Shown: positions 36,313-47,754 of the stretch, in pieces
How the letters are laid out: every line of letters starts with the position of its first letter
How positions within the stretch are numbered: position 1 is the stretch's first letter
Made by a program: the position numbers and the translations under genes
Notes under the pieces: generated by a model
The model's input: only the letters and a program-made list of their open reading frames with translations
Told to the model about the DNA's origin: nothing
Databases searched by the model: none
DNA from: Garcia nutans
Lineage: Eukaryota; Streptophyta; Magnoliopsida; Malpighiales; Euphorbiaceae
DNA: 64,000 bases
Assembly (NCBI GenBank): GCA_947685225.1
Contig: CANTUV010000053.1
Location: 4,325,501-4,389,500, forward strand
Direction: 5' to 3'

Positions 36313-37006
36313 GCATGCAATGGAAGCCAAGAAGGAGCCTTTGAAGGCTATTTTTAAGCCAAGGCTGAAACTACCAAGGAAGAGTCAAAGCTTGGTCAAT
36401 CTTATTTCCATGCACATGCATGCACATTCATGGATGCAAGTTGGCTGAATTCCAAGGGAGTTTGTTGTACCCCTTGGCCAAATCTTTATAGTTAGTTAGA
36501 GGGGATATTTTTGTTATTTTGTGGTCCTCATCCTTTTATTTTAATTATTTAAGTTGTTTTGACTTTGTCAAATCCTATTCTTGTTGGGTTTTTGGAAGTG
36601 TTTTCCCATATAAGCCTAGGATCCTTCTAGAATGTTTTAGTCTTAATTTTCCATATGCAATTAGGAATTTTGTAACCCTTATTTTAGGGCACTATTAGGC
36701 CGAATTGGGAGAGACCATTATTATTAAAAAATTTTGAATTCTTCTACAAGTTCTTCTTGTGAATTTTCGTGTGAGAGAGATTAGAGTGGATTCTTTAATT
36801 CTTTCTTTGCATCAAGAATTAGGTTTACTTATCAATGAGAGTTGTGGTGTTTTCCTTCTTCTTACCAACTAAATCCTTCAATCATAGTGAGTTCGCGTCT
36901 CTTTATAGGCGTTGGGTTCCTTAGGAGGTGATTATCAAGTTTCAAGGAGTTCTCTACCATTGTTATACGTTGGGTTTGCTGCCATCATTGCTAAGGGTCC
37001 GCGTCA
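36129..37006 (+). repeat. A2-right 3' LTR
   Basis: 878 bp, TGATGCAAG to CCGCGTCA. The U3 differs from A1 (no 23 bp array; instead a segment with ATGCATGCACATTCATGG), but the last 350 bases are A1-like. Confidence 0.9.
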
Positions 37007-37520
37007 CATTCTGATCATGATGCATAGATATACCAATTTATGAATACCAAGTTAAATTTGTTATTGGTTGAGCACCATAATGAACAAAGACCATGAAAAA
37101 TTTGATGACAATAATTTATTCAAACAAAAATAATTTGAAAAACATAATTATTCCAATTAAATATTAAAGAAAGCAAAATAAATAGAGCAACACTCCAAGC
37201 TAAGGGAAGCTTGTTGAATAAAATTTCTCCTCATTCTGCATCTTTGACATTCCAGTCTTGAAAGACAGAATCTTCCTCCACTCCTCCTCCTACCATGAAG
37301 GTTACTGGAGGAGGTACTCTATTGAACCTAGGTAGAGGATTGTCCTTTGTATTGGACTTATCGGGCTTAGTCAGCTTACCACTATCGATTAGGTCTTGGA
37401 TTTCATGCCTCAATAGGGGTGTATCTATCTGTCTCATGTCCTTGAGTCTAATGAAACTGACAAAAGGCTTTAATATCAAATTTTAGGGGTAAAGGATTCG
37501 GCAAAGATCGAGGGGCCAAT
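37007..37520 (-). pseudogene. Tat-like gag C-terminal piece and following non-coding region
   Basis: The minus strand from 37520 reads CQFH and then, in the open part 37479-37231, RHEIQDLIDSGKL, NPLPRFNRVPPP and VEEDSVFQDWNVKDAE before a stop at 37231-37233. This looks like the C-terminal end of Tat/Ogre-type gag. From 37230 to 37007 there is AT-rich sequence with no frame. Element E separates it from the rest of gag at 46967. Confidence 0.65.
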
Positions 37521-39999
37521 TGTAACACCCCCATATCCAATGCACACACACTACAACCACAACAATGTAGCATAAGTGCACCAAACATAGGGATGCTATG
37601 GTTCTCTTAACATTCAAAACACTTTAAAACTTGATACAATACCCTTATCATTATACATTATAGAAAAGTAGATCATTTACTTATAAAACAAAACATATTA
37701 GTTATATATATATATACATTTAAATATTACACAGCGGAAGTTATAAAATATGTACATATTTACATATTAAACATTTCTTTACAAAATATAAAGAAGTATA
37801 CATGATTGGCAAGTTTGCTCTGATCTTTAAGCTCCCAAAATGGATTCTTCAAGGTCTACTCTCACTTGGTCTTGATGAACTCTTGGGTTCAACTCTATCA
37901 ACTCTATTACCTGCGCGATTAAACACTATCGCGCTAAGCCAACGGCTTAGTAAGATAATCATGCAAATGATATGACTTAGTGCAATGCAATGTCATTTCT
38001 CAATCCATATTATACATATAACATCATATATGCAAAACTAACAACATATTTTCACATTACATATCACATTTCAATATCTTTTCATATACCTCATTAGTAT
38101 TCATTTAACCATTCATAATCAACACTAAACAAAGACAAGCATGGGCCCAAGACACACTAATATGCCATTCAATTTTCAGAGTTAATGCTTTGGTTTTGTT
38201 ATCACATTTATCAATATCATATACCCAACTAGGCTTCAAGGATTAAGTTCAACCAAGCTTCAAGGGGAGCAAAGCATGCTAAGCTTCTACCCAACTTGGC
38301 TTCAAGAACTAACCCAACCTAGCTTCAAGGGTGGTAACATCTCAATTAGGCTTCAAGGATTCAATCCAACCTAACTTCAAGAGATTGTTACACTTATTAG
38401 GCATGCCACCAACAACCAACTCTGAAAATGGAATAACACATTAGCCACACAATTCATTTATTATTCAATTATCATTTTCATTCTCAATTCTCAACAACAT
38501 TTAGGCAAACATGCCTTATTTCTTTCAATCACATCATCATAGCCAAACACAATGGCATTGTCTCATATCATGTCTTATTTGAATTATCATTGCATCTTTG
38601 ATATACATTTCAATGTATATTACTTATGAAACACATTACTATTCACAATGCATAACATAACATTGTTCAATCTCAACAATGCAATTAGGGCAAAGAACAA
38701 TTGATATGATTCATAGCTTTAGGACCTTACACATGCATTTGATTATATCATTCATTGATTCAAGTGTGTTTAAAGTGTTTAGGGTTAGGTTTAAGGACCA
38801 ACCTACCTTTGGAGAACCAAAGCAATGCAAGAAGAACAAAGAAATTAAACCCTAACCCACACAATTGAGGGACACGGGCAGCCACTTGAGGGACACGGCC
38901 AAGCTTGTGGCCGTGTCACTCAACCCACTTGGACAGTAAGCAACACGGGCAAGGGACACGGCCAAGCTTGTGGCCGTGTCTCTTAAACCAAAACTCACAG
39001 TAGCTAACACGGCTTGGGAACACGGCCATGTCACCCAAAAACTAATCCAACACGCCCAAAATCCCTTGGCTTGGCCGTGTCTCACATTGCTTTTGGCCGT
39101 GTCTCCCAAAACACAAACCCTAATATGCACAACTCTCCTCCAATTGCACTCAAACTCATCAAACACCATATAACATGTTTCAAATGAATGGAATCAATGT
39201 TCTAAACACAAATTCTAAATGTTTAACACAATATTCCTTATTAAAGCACATCAACCAAAACATTTAAACACATACCATCTCAAACCCTAAAACCAACTTT
39301 ACACTTGAACTTCCACTATCAAAATCCATTTAAACTTACAACCAAACCAACCTCAATTCAATCTTTTAACTAACAATCAACTTTAACACTTGTAAACACA
39401 TATCAAACACACCAAATCATCACATCAACAAATCACAATTCAATATAGACATAACCTCAAAATTACCAAAGGAATTCAAGAGATTTCTTACCTAAGATGA
39501 AGAAATTCCACAATTCTCTTGTCAAATCCTTTGATTGCTTCTTCAATTTGCTTCTAGCACCATGAATACCTCTCTTGCTCTCTCTTCTCTTCAATGGCCG
39601 GCCTCTTCAAGAAAGAAAGAAGAAAATGCACAAGTCAAACACCTTTTCTTCTTTTAATCTCCACCATGCATTCCACTTCAAGCAATTACTCAAATACCCC
39701 TCATCATTTAACTTAGCTTTTGTCTCTTATAAACCCAATTAAGTAATTTCACATGCCATATAAAAATCTCCTCTTGCATTGACTCTCTCCCTTTGACCAT
39801 TTTATATGTTATATATATCATCATATACACAACATATACCATTCTCTCTAAACCCTATTTTCTTTCCAAAACACATATACACAAGCATTCTCCTCCCAAT
39901 TTCTTTTCTTAACACATCATATACATTCAATCCAATTTATAACAATAACAACAACAACAATATAACCAAGACTTCTAGGGCATACATGAGGATATTACA
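37521..39999 (-). repeat. Element E 3' LTR
   Basis: 2479 bp. It contains the hairpin CTAAGCCAACGGCTTAG (37934-37950), a CTTCAAGG-rich direct-repeat stretch (38230-38390), a GC-rich inverted-repeat block (38870-39110) and an AAC microsatellite (39940-39960). Confidence 0.94.
38870..39110. repeat. GC-rich inverted repeats in E 3' LTR
   Basis: Several copies of GGACACGGCCAAGCTTGTGG with its complement, able to fold into hairpins. The counterpart is deleted from the 5' LTR at about 46218. Confidence 0.85.
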
Positions 40000-40014
40000 A
40001 TTCTCCCCCTCTAA
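40000..40014 (-). other. Element E polypurine tract
   Basis: In element sense it reads AGAGGGGGAGAAT directly before the 3' LTR. Confidence 0.8.
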
Positions 40015-40045
40015 AAAGAAATTTCGTCCTCGAAATTACCTGATA

Positions 40046-40789
40046 TCAAATCTGAAACAATTGCGGATATTGCTCTCGCATGGATTGTTCACTTTCCCAA
40101 GTTGCTTCTTCTTTTCCATGATTCTTCCATAGAACTTTCACCAATGGCACACTCTTGTTCCTCAACTCTTTCACTTCTCGTGCCAAGATAGCAACTGGTT
40201 CCTCTTCAAATGTCAAGTCTGGGCTCACTTCAATAGATTCAAATGGCAACACATGAGATGGATCCGACCTATACCTCCTCAACATAGAAACATGAAATAC
40301 GTTATGAATACGATCCAACTCAGGTGGCAAAGCAAGTCGATACGCCACTGGTCCAACTCTTTCTAACACTTCATACGGCCCAATGAAACGAGGACTCAAT
40401 TTTCCTTTCCGACCGAACCTCAAAATCTTCTTCCAAGGAGATACTTTCAAAAACACCTTATCTCCAACATCAAACTGAATGTCTCTCCTTTTCAGATCTG
40501 CATAAGACTTCTGTAGGTCTGAAGCTGCTTTTAACCTGCCTCGAATCAACTTTACTTTCTCTTCAGTTTCTTGAATCAAATCAGGCCCAATTAACTTACC
40601 TTCACCAATCTCATTCCAACACAAAGGTGTCCTACACCGTCTGCCATACAATGCTTCAAACGGCGCCATACCAATGCTGGATTGGTGACTGTTGTTGTAT
40701 GCAAACTCCACAAGAGGTAAAAACCTATCCCAACTTCCAGAGAAATCGATGACACAGCTTCTCAACATATCCTCAATAATCTGTATCAC
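40046..40789 (-). pseudogene. Element E integrase C-terminal half with chromodomain
   Basis: 247 codons on the minus strand. The integrase core end has FAYNNSHQSSIGMAPFEALYG. A GPY/F-like module (FIGPYEVLERVGPVAYRLAL) follows at about residues 137-156. A C-terminal chromodomain (EVKELRNKSVPLVKVLW then EEATWE) leads to the stop at 40046-40048. The chromodomain is the mark of chromoviruses and is thought to steer integration to particular chromatin. A TAG near 40797, replacing Gln after the TDG motif, separates this part from the preceding catalytic core. Confidence 0.9.
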
Positions 40790-40798
40790 CCTCTCTGA

Positions 40799-41308
40799 CT
40801 ATCCATCCGTCTGTGGATGAAAAGCAGTACTGAAGTGTAATCGAGAACCCAAAGCATTATGCAAACTCTTCCAAAATCTTGAAGTAAACCTGGGATCTCG
40901 ATCAGATACTAAAGAAGTTGGAACACCATGCAGTTTCACAATCTCATGAATATACAGCTCAGCAAATCTCTCCAAAGAGTAATCCATCCGCACCGGAAGG
41001 AAATGAGCTGTCTTAGTCAATCTATCCACAATCACCCATATAGCATCATGCTTCTTTTGTGTCAATGGCAATCCAGACACAAAGTCCATTGTCACTCTTT
41101 CCCACTTCCATTCTGGCACTGACAACGGTTGAAGCAATCCGGTTGGAACTTGATGCTCGGCTTTAACCTTCTGACAAGTGAGACATTTCGATACAAACTC
41201 AGCAATGTCTCCCTTCAACCCCATCCACCAATAAAGCTGTCTCAAATCATGATACATCTTTGTATTACCCGGATGCATAGCAAACATCGACTGATGAGCT
41301 TCTTCCAA
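40799..41308 (-). pseudogene. Element E integrase catalytic core
   Basis: Zinc finger part with [12 protein letters not shown] and CLTCQKVKAEHQ, then MDFVSGLPLTQKKHD (first catalytic Asp), SDRDPRFTSRFW (second Asp) and HPQTDG before the stop. The third acidic residue would lie in the next piece. It is joined to the upstream gag-pol by a frameshift near 41308. Otherwise the fold looks complete. Confidence 0.9.
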
Positions 41309-44300
41309 AAATAACCCTTTTCAAATCAGCATCATCGGGTACACACAATCTGCTCTTGAACCAGAGACTTCCATCACTCTTCACAATAAAATCTCTACCC
41401 TTTCCATTCTGACAATCCGAAACAATCTTCTGTATCTTCTTATCGGCCAACTGAGCTTCTTTGATCTGATCTAACAAAACCGGCTTCAATTGCAACTGTG
41501 CCAATAATGCACCATCAACACAAGGTACAAAACTGGCATGCAATGCTCTCAACTCAACAAGCAACGAGAGCGAGTAAACTGTTAAACCAGCTAAAGACTT
41601 CCGACTCAAGGCATCAGCAACAACATTTGCTTTACCTGGATGATAGTCAATCAAGCAGTCGTAGTCTTTAATCAATTCTAACCATCTCCTCTGACGAAGA
41701 TTGAGTTCTTTCTGGACACCCAAATACTTCAAACTCTTGTGATCAGTGTAAATGAAACATTTCTCCCCAAACAGATAGTGGCGCCAAATCTTCAATGCAA
41801 ACACAATGGCAGCCAATTCCAAATCATGGGTTGGATAGTTAAGCTCATGCGGTTTCAACTGTCTAGATGCATAAGCTATAACTTTCCCTTCCTGCATCAA
41901 TACACACCCCAAACCTCTATGTGAAGCATCACTGTAGATCACATATGGTTTGCCTTCAACAGGTAAAGTAAGAACAGGCGCTTGAGTTAACATTTCTCTC
42001 AACTGTTCAAAGCTCGCCTGACACTGATCTGTCCACAAAAACCTCACTCCCTTACGAAGCAATCTGGTGAGTGGAGTAGCTATCAAAGAAAACCCTTTCA
42101 CAAACCGCCGGTAATAGCCTGCCAAACCCAGAAAACTTCTAATCTCTATCACAGACTTGGGTGGACTCCAATTCAAAATTGCTTCAACTTTGCTCGGATC
42201 AACTCTGATGCCTTCTGCAGAAACAATATGTCCGAGAAAAGCTACTTGATCCAACCAGAACTCACACTTCGACAATTTAGCAAACAACTGCTTCTCTCTC
42301 AAAATCTGCAATACAATCCGCAGATGCATATCATGTTCCTCTTCATTCCTTGAATACACTAGAATGTCATCGATGAAGACCACTACAAACATATCCAGAT
42401 AGGGCCTGAACACCCTATTCATCAAATCCATGAAAGCTGCAGGTGCATTCGTCAGACCAAAAGGCATAACTAAAAATTCATAATGCCCATACCTGGTCCG
42501 AAAGGCGGTCTTAGGAACATCTTCAGCTCTGACTCTCAGCTGATGGTACCCTGATCTCAGATCAATTTTAGAAAACACAGCTGCACCCTTCAATTGATTA
42601 AAGAGATCATCGATTCTAGGCAAAGGATATTTATTTTTAATAGTCACCTTGTTCAATTGCCTATAATCGATACACAACCTCATAGTACCATCTTTCTTCT
42701 TCACAAATAATACAGGAGCTCCCAAAGGAGAAACACTGGGGCGAATAAATCCTTTGTCCAATAACCCCTGTAATTGCACTTTCAACTCCCTTAATTCTGC
42801 TGGTGCCATTCTGTAAGGAGTAATCGAGATAGGAGTGGTACCAGGCAACAATTCGATACCAAACTCCACCTCTCTCTCAGGAGGCAATCCTGGCAACCCC
42901 TCTGGAAATACATCTGGGAACTCAGCAACTGTGGCAATGCTATCAATTTGAGAACCCTTTACTCTAGTATCTACCACATGAGCAAGATAGGCTTCACACC
43001 CCTTTCTAATCAACCTCTTGGCTGCAACAGCTGAAACAAATAAGGAGGCTAGCTGTTCCTGCTCATTAGATACTATCACCTCTCTACCATCAGCAGTTCT
43101 CAAAGAAACAATTTTTCTTTTACAGTCTACCACAGCTCCATGTCGAGATAACCAATCCATACCTAAGATCACATCATATTCCTTAAATGGCATCTCAATC
43201 AAGTCTCCAAGGAACTCCTCACCTTGCACCCTCACTGCACTATCTCGGTGCACCTTACTCACAACCACACTATGCCCTAACGGATTTGTCACCAACACAT
43301 CAAATCCTAAGGACTCAGCATGCACATCAAATACAGGCAAAACAGATGCACTAACATATGAATGCGTGGAACCCGGATCAATCAAAGCAAGTACAGAAAA
43401 ACCAAATAAGGAAAAAGTACCAGCAATGACTGCCGAAGCATCTGGCTGCCTCTGCATAACATACATCCTCTGGGAAGAACCAACCTCCTCTGGTCTACTC
43501 TCCCTGGAGGTAGCACCTCCTCTAGAACTGTACCCCGGTCTACCTCCTCGGCCTCCCCTCGCACTAGATCGAGAAGTTGCTGTATCAACTGACATCTGCT
43601 CTTGCTTCTCAGGGCAATCTCTCACAAAGTGATCAGGTGACCCACACCTGAAACATACCCCTGCAACACCAGCCTTCCAACAAGGACCACCATGCGGCCT
43701 ACCACAATGGATGCAGATGGGTAAAGTGGATCTCTGAACCATAGGGGTCGGAGCACTTGCCACTGAAGCTGCAGGTCTAAATCTCTGCCTCTGTAACTGC
43801 ACTGACCTACCCGCTGGTCTCTGGCTCCTACTACTCCGAGGAACAAAACTTCCTCTACCCCTCTTCGCAGAAGAAGACCCTGCCTCAAACTGGGGCCTTC
43901 TAACCCTAACCTCTTCTTCTGAAGCAACCGCAATACTCTGAGCTCGCTCTACACTTCGAGCTGCTGCCACTAGCTGTGAGAAATCCTGATATCTGGATCC
44001 AGCCACTAAGCACATGATCGAGGGCCTCAATCCCTCCTCAAATCGCTGACATCTATCAATCTCATCAGCAATAATGCCCCCAGCATACTGGCTCAATCGA
44101 ATAAACTCAACCTCGTACTCAGTTACAGTCTTGCTATCTTGCTTCAAGCTTAAGAACTCCATCTTCTTCATGTCTTTATACTCCCTAGGAGTATACTTCA
44201 ACTCAAACTCTCTCAGAAAATCCGTATATGACAAGGTTGGTGGATCATCCATAGAATGGGGCACCGTCTTCCACCAATCGTAGGCATCTTTCTGTAGCAA

Positions 44301-44519
44301 TGATCTGGCATAATCAAACTTTTCCTCCGATGTGGCTTGCAACTGAATAAAAATCCTCTGTACTTTATCAAGCCACTGTTCCGCTACAGCTAGATCAGTA
44401 GTACCAAGGAAATCCTCCGCTCCATACTTCCTTAGTTTGTCATAGTGCCTCACTGGTACCACAGGCTGAGGGGGTGGTGGCACTGGTTGCACTGGTGCTT
44501 GCCTCATAACTTCCATCAT
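41265..44519 (-). CDS. Element E gag, protease, RT and RNase H
   Basis: 1084 open codons on the minus strand. The likely original start is the ATG at 44667-44669 (MDPHLRQSVECSEE), but a TAG at 44529-44531 interrupts it, so 44519 is only the first Met after the break. Gag core ([13 protein letters not shown]) is at about residues 71-83, and two Cys/His motifs (CIHCGRPH and [14 protein letters not shown]) are near 270-305. The protease [11 protein letters not shown] is near 380 (Pro in the triad), RT with FIDDILVYS near 690, RNase H with [10 protein letters not shown] near 850 and [10 protein letters not shown] after it. The last 20 residues are out of frame after a frameshift near 41308. Confidence 0.93.
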   Translation of the reverse strand: MMEVMRQAPVQPVPPPPQPVVPVRHYDKLRKYGAEDFLGTTDLAVAEQWLDKVQRIFIQLQATSEEKFDYARSLLQKDAYDWWKTVPHSMDDPPTLSYTDFLREFELKYTPREYKDMKKMEFLSLKQDSKTVTEYEVEFIRLSQYAGGIIADEIDRCQRFEEGLRPSIMCLVAGSRYQDFSQLVAAARSVERAQSIAVASEEEVRVRRPQFEAGSSSAKRGRGSFVPRSSRSQRPAGRSVQLQRQRFRPAASVASAPTPMVQRSTLPICIHCGRPHGGPCWKAGVAGVCFRCGSPDHFVRDCPEKQEQMSVDTATSRSSARGGRGGRPGYSSRGGATSRESRPEEVGSSQRMYVMQRQPDASAVIAGTFSLFGFSVLALIDPGSTHSYVSASVLPVFDVHAESLGFDVLVTNPLGHSVVVSKVHRDSAVRVQGEEFLGDLIEMPFKEYDVILGMDWLSRHGAVVDCKRKIVSLRTADGREVIVSNEQEQLASLFVSAVAAKRLIRKGCEAYLAHVVDTRVKGSQIDSIATVAEFPDVFPEGLPGLPPEREVEFGIELLPGTTPISITPYRMAPAELRELKVQLQGLLDKGFIRPSVSPLGAPVLFVKKKDGTMRLCIDYRQLNKVTIKNKYPLPRIDDLFNQLKGAAVFSKIDLRSGYHQLRVRAEDVPKTAFRTRYGHYEFLVMPFGLTNAPAAFMDLMNRVFRPYLDMFVVVFIDDILVYSRNEEEHDMHLRIVLQILREKQLFAKLSKCEFWLDQVAFLGHIVSAEGIRVDPSKVEAILNWSPPKSVIEIRSFLGLAGYYRRFVKGFSLIATPLTRLLRKGVRFLWTDQCQASFEQLREMLTQAPVLTLPVEGKPYVIYSDASHRGLGCVLMQEGKVIAYASRQLKPHELNYPTHDLELAAIVFALKIWRHYLFGEKCFIYTDHKSLKYLGVQKELNLRQRRWLELIKDYDCLIDYHPGKANVVADALSRKSLAGLTVYSLSLLVELRALHASFVPCVDGALLAQLQLKPVLLDQIKEAQLADKKIQKIVSDCQNGKGRDFIVKSDGSLWFKSRLCVPDDADLKRVIFGRSSSVDVCYASG

Positions 44520-44818
44520 ATGTCTAAACTAGGCTGGCGAAACCTCCTCTCCAGCTGGTCTACCCGACACCGAAGCAGGTGCCTCCTCAACACTATCAAC
44601 CCTAGCTCCCTCATCAGGAGCAACGCTCTCCTCACTACACTCAACCGACTGTCTCAAATGAGGATCCATCAACACCTAACACTGCAAGCACAAAAGGACA
44701 CACCTTATTAAAGATCAGAGATTGCCAATCCCAAACATGTATTTTTATTCAAAACCAACTTTTTAAGTAAAAATATTCTTTTTGTTACATTTTACCTAGG
44801 TTGAGAATCTCAAACCTA

Positions 44819-44831
44819 GGCTCTGATACCA
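44819..44831 (-). other. Element E primer binding site
   Basis: Reverse complement of TGGTATCAGAGCC, seven bases from the LTR, initiator-Met type. Confidence 0.9.
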
Positions 44832-44838
44832 AAACAAT

Positions 44839-46961
44839 TGTAACACCCCCATATCCAATGCACACACACTACAACCACAACAATGTAGCATAAGTGCACC
44901 AAACATAGGGATGCTACGGTTCTCTTAACATTCAAAACACTTTAAAACTTGATACAATACCCTTATCATTATACATTATAGAAAAGTAGATCATTTACTT
45001 ATAAAACAAAACATATTAGTTATATATATATATACATTTAAATATTACACAGCGGAAGTTATAAAATATGTACATATTTACATATTAAACATTTCTTTAC
45101 AAAATATAAAGAAGTATACATGATTGGCAAGTTTGCTCTGATCTTTAAGCTCCCAAAATGGATTCTTCAAGGTCTACTCTCACTTGGTCTTGATGAACTC
45201 TTGGGTTCAACTCTATCAACTCTATTACCTGCGCGATTAAACACTATCGCGCTAAGCCAACGGCTTAGTAAGATAATCATGCAAATGATATGACTTAGTG
45301 CAATGCAATGTCATTTCTCAATCCATATTATACATATAACATCATATATGCAAAACTAACAACATATTTTCACATTACATATCACATTTCAATATCTTTT
45401 CATATACCTCATTAGTATTCATTTAACCATTCATAATCAACACTAAACAAAGACAAGCATGGGCCCAAGACACACTAATATGCCATTCAATTTTCAGAGT
45501 TAATGCTTTGGTTTTGTTATCACATTTATCAATATCATATACCCAACTAGGCTTCAAGGATTAAGTTCAACCAAGCTTCAAGGGGAGCAAAGCATGCTAA
45601 GCTTCTACCCAACTTGGCTTCAAGAACTAACCCAACCTAGCTTCAAGGGTGGTAACATCTCAATTAGGCTTCAAGGATTCAATCCAACCTAACTTCAAGA
45701 GATTGTTACACTTATTAGGCATGCCACCAACAACCAACTCTGAAAATGGAATAACACATTAGCCACACAATTCATTTATTATTCAATTATCATTTTCATT
45801 CTCAATTCTCAACAACATTTAGGCAAACATGCCTTATTTCTTTCAATCACATCATCATAGCCAAACACAATGGCATTGTCTCATATCATGTCTTATTTGA
45901 ATTATCATTGCATCTTTGATATACATTTCAATGTATATTACTTATGAAACACATTACTATTCACAATGCATAACATAACATTGTTCAATCTCAACAATGC
46001 AATTAGGGCAAAGAACAATTGATATGATTCATAGCTTTAGGACCTTACACATGCATTTGATTATATCATTCATTGATTCAAGTGTGTTTAAAGTGTTTAG
46101 GGTTAGGTTTAAGGACCAACCTACCTTTGGAGAACCAAAGCAATGCAAGAAGAACAAAGAAATTAAACCCTAACCCACACAATTGAGGGACACGGGCAGC
46201 CACTTGAGGGACACGGCCAAAACATTTAAACACATACCATCTCAAACCCTAAAACCAACTTTACACTTGAACTTCCACTATCAAAATCCATTTAAACTTA
46301 CAACCAAACCAACCTCAATTCAATCTTTTAACTAACAATCAACTTTAACACTTGTAAACACATATCAAACACACCAAATCATCACATCAACAAATCACAA
46401 TTCAATATAGACATAACCTCAAAATTACCAAAGGAATTCAAGAGATTTCTTACCTAAGATGAAGAAATTCCACAATTCTCTTGTCAAATCCTTTGATTGC
46501 TTCTTCAATTTGCTTCTAGCACCATGAATACCTCTCTTGCTCTCTCTTCTCTTCAATGGCCGGCCTCTTCAAGAAAGAAAGAAGAAAATGCACAAGTCAA
46601 ACACCTTTTCTTCTTTTAATCTCCACCATGCATTCCACTTCAAGCAATTACTCAAATACCCCTCATCATTTAACTTAGCTTTTGTCTCTTATAAACCCAA
46701 TTAAGTAATTTCACATGCCATATAAAAATCTCCTCTTGCATTGACTCTCTCCCTTTGACCATTTTATATGTTATATATATCATCATATACACAACATATA
46801 CCATTCTCTCTAAACCCTATTTTCTTTCCAAAACACATATACACAAGCATTCTCCTCCCAATTTCTTTTCTTAACACATCATATACATTCAATCCAATTT
46901 ATAACAATAACAACAACAACAATATAACCAAGACTTCTAGGGCATACATGAGGATATTACA
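44839..46961 (-). repeat. Element E 5' LTR, with internal deletion
   Basis: 2123 bp, almost identical to 37521-39999 except that about 356 bp (equivalent to about 38904-39260) are missing at about 46218, with CCAAA at the join. The hairpin is at 45252-45268. Confidence 0.94.
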
Positions 46962-46966
46962 CCAAT

Positions 46967-47749
46967 GCTTGTAATAGTCCCTTCTTTTGTAGCTTGTTGA
47001 AAATCCAAGACAGAGGTTTTCCTTAACTCTGAAAATTTTCTTCTACTTTCTTGACAAGTTACATTAACATCAACTTCCTTCTGGGTGCTTTGATTACCCG
47101 ACTGGTAGTTCCCTTTCTCAATCCTTCTTGCCGAAAAGCGATTCTTCTCCTTTTTCCACTCTTTGATTTAAAAACCAGTTTGCAAGAGGTCCTTGAAATC
47201 CCTTATAAGGGTGTGAGACATCCTTTCACGGACTATCATCCTGATTTGGTCTGACTCATCAGGCCTCCTTTTGAGAAGTGCAGGCTTATTTCTCCATCTT
47301 TTTACATAATCCACAAAATTATCATTTGGCCTTTATCTAATGGACTCCACCTCCATTAAAGTAACTTCCAATTCAGAATTGTATCCTTATTGTTGGGTGA
47401 AAGCTTTGTATAGTAAATCTCAGCTCTTTTGAGTGCCATCATCTAAGGTATTGAACCAATTTTGGATAATAGGATCCAATGAGAGCATGAAGTATCTTAG
47501 AGTTTGAGCCTTAGTAGCTCGGGCAGACTGCATAGCAGTGATATATTGCTTCACATGGAGGTGAGGATTTCCAATTCCATCAAACTTTGCAAAGGATGGC
47601 ATCTTGAACTTGTACATAACCTCTTGATCTAGGTCAAACAACTTGTCGACCTTAGACATTTCTTCGATTTTCAACTTCTTTTCAAATTCTTTTCTAGGTC
47701 AGTGATCAACTTTTCAACATCTGAAATTTTAGTCTTTTCCACGGTTGAT
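46967..47749 (-). pseudogene. Tat-like gag, central piece
   Basis: Minus strand: a coiled-coil-like lead (KISDVEKLITDLEK), then 84 open codons with VDKLFDLDQE, KMPSFAKFDGIGNPHLHVKQY and YFMLSLDPIIQNWF, the typical gag fold of Tat/Ogre elements. It continues across stops near 47420 and others through VDYVKRWRNKPALL and DQIRMIVRERM to about 46967. A frameshift lies near 47680. It is interrupted at 47750 by the solo LTR and at 46966 by element E. Confidence 0.78.
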
Positions 47750-47754
47750 CTTTC

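Larger units (their letters stand above)
32618..37006 (+). mobile_element. A2-right, family-A retrotransposon lacking its 5' part
   Basis: Plus strand from the acidic gag linker to the 3' LTR end at 37006. The 5' LTR, primer site and most of gag are missing, replaced by B2 and A2-left. The right flank is CATTC (37007-37011), and no matching left copy is visible. It shares the A2-specific U3 with A2-left. Confidence 0.88.
37521..46961 (-). mobile_element. Element E, Tekay-like chromovirus, nearly complete
   Basis: In element sense the LTRs start TGTAATATCCTCATG and end GGGTGTTACA: 5' LTR 44839-46961 (2123 bp), 3' LTR 37521-39999 (2479 bp). CCAAT flanks both ends (37516-37520, 46962-46966). 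Primer site 44819-44831 and polypurine tract 40000-40014. Gag-pol spans 44669-40046 and ends in a chromodomain. The LTRs are almost identical by eye except for a 356 bp deletion in the 5' copy, so insertion was recent. One stop in gag, one frameshift and one stop in integrase remain. Confidence 0.94.

Noticed and set aside
39806..40132. Plus-strand frame MLYISSYTQHIPFS, repeated at 46768
   Set aside because: Lies in the E LTRs, low complexity, ends in an Asn run from the AAC microsatellite.
43018..43632. 204-codon plus-strand frame opposite element E gag
   Set aside because: Antisense shadow of the gag/protease coding strand, no recognisable domain.
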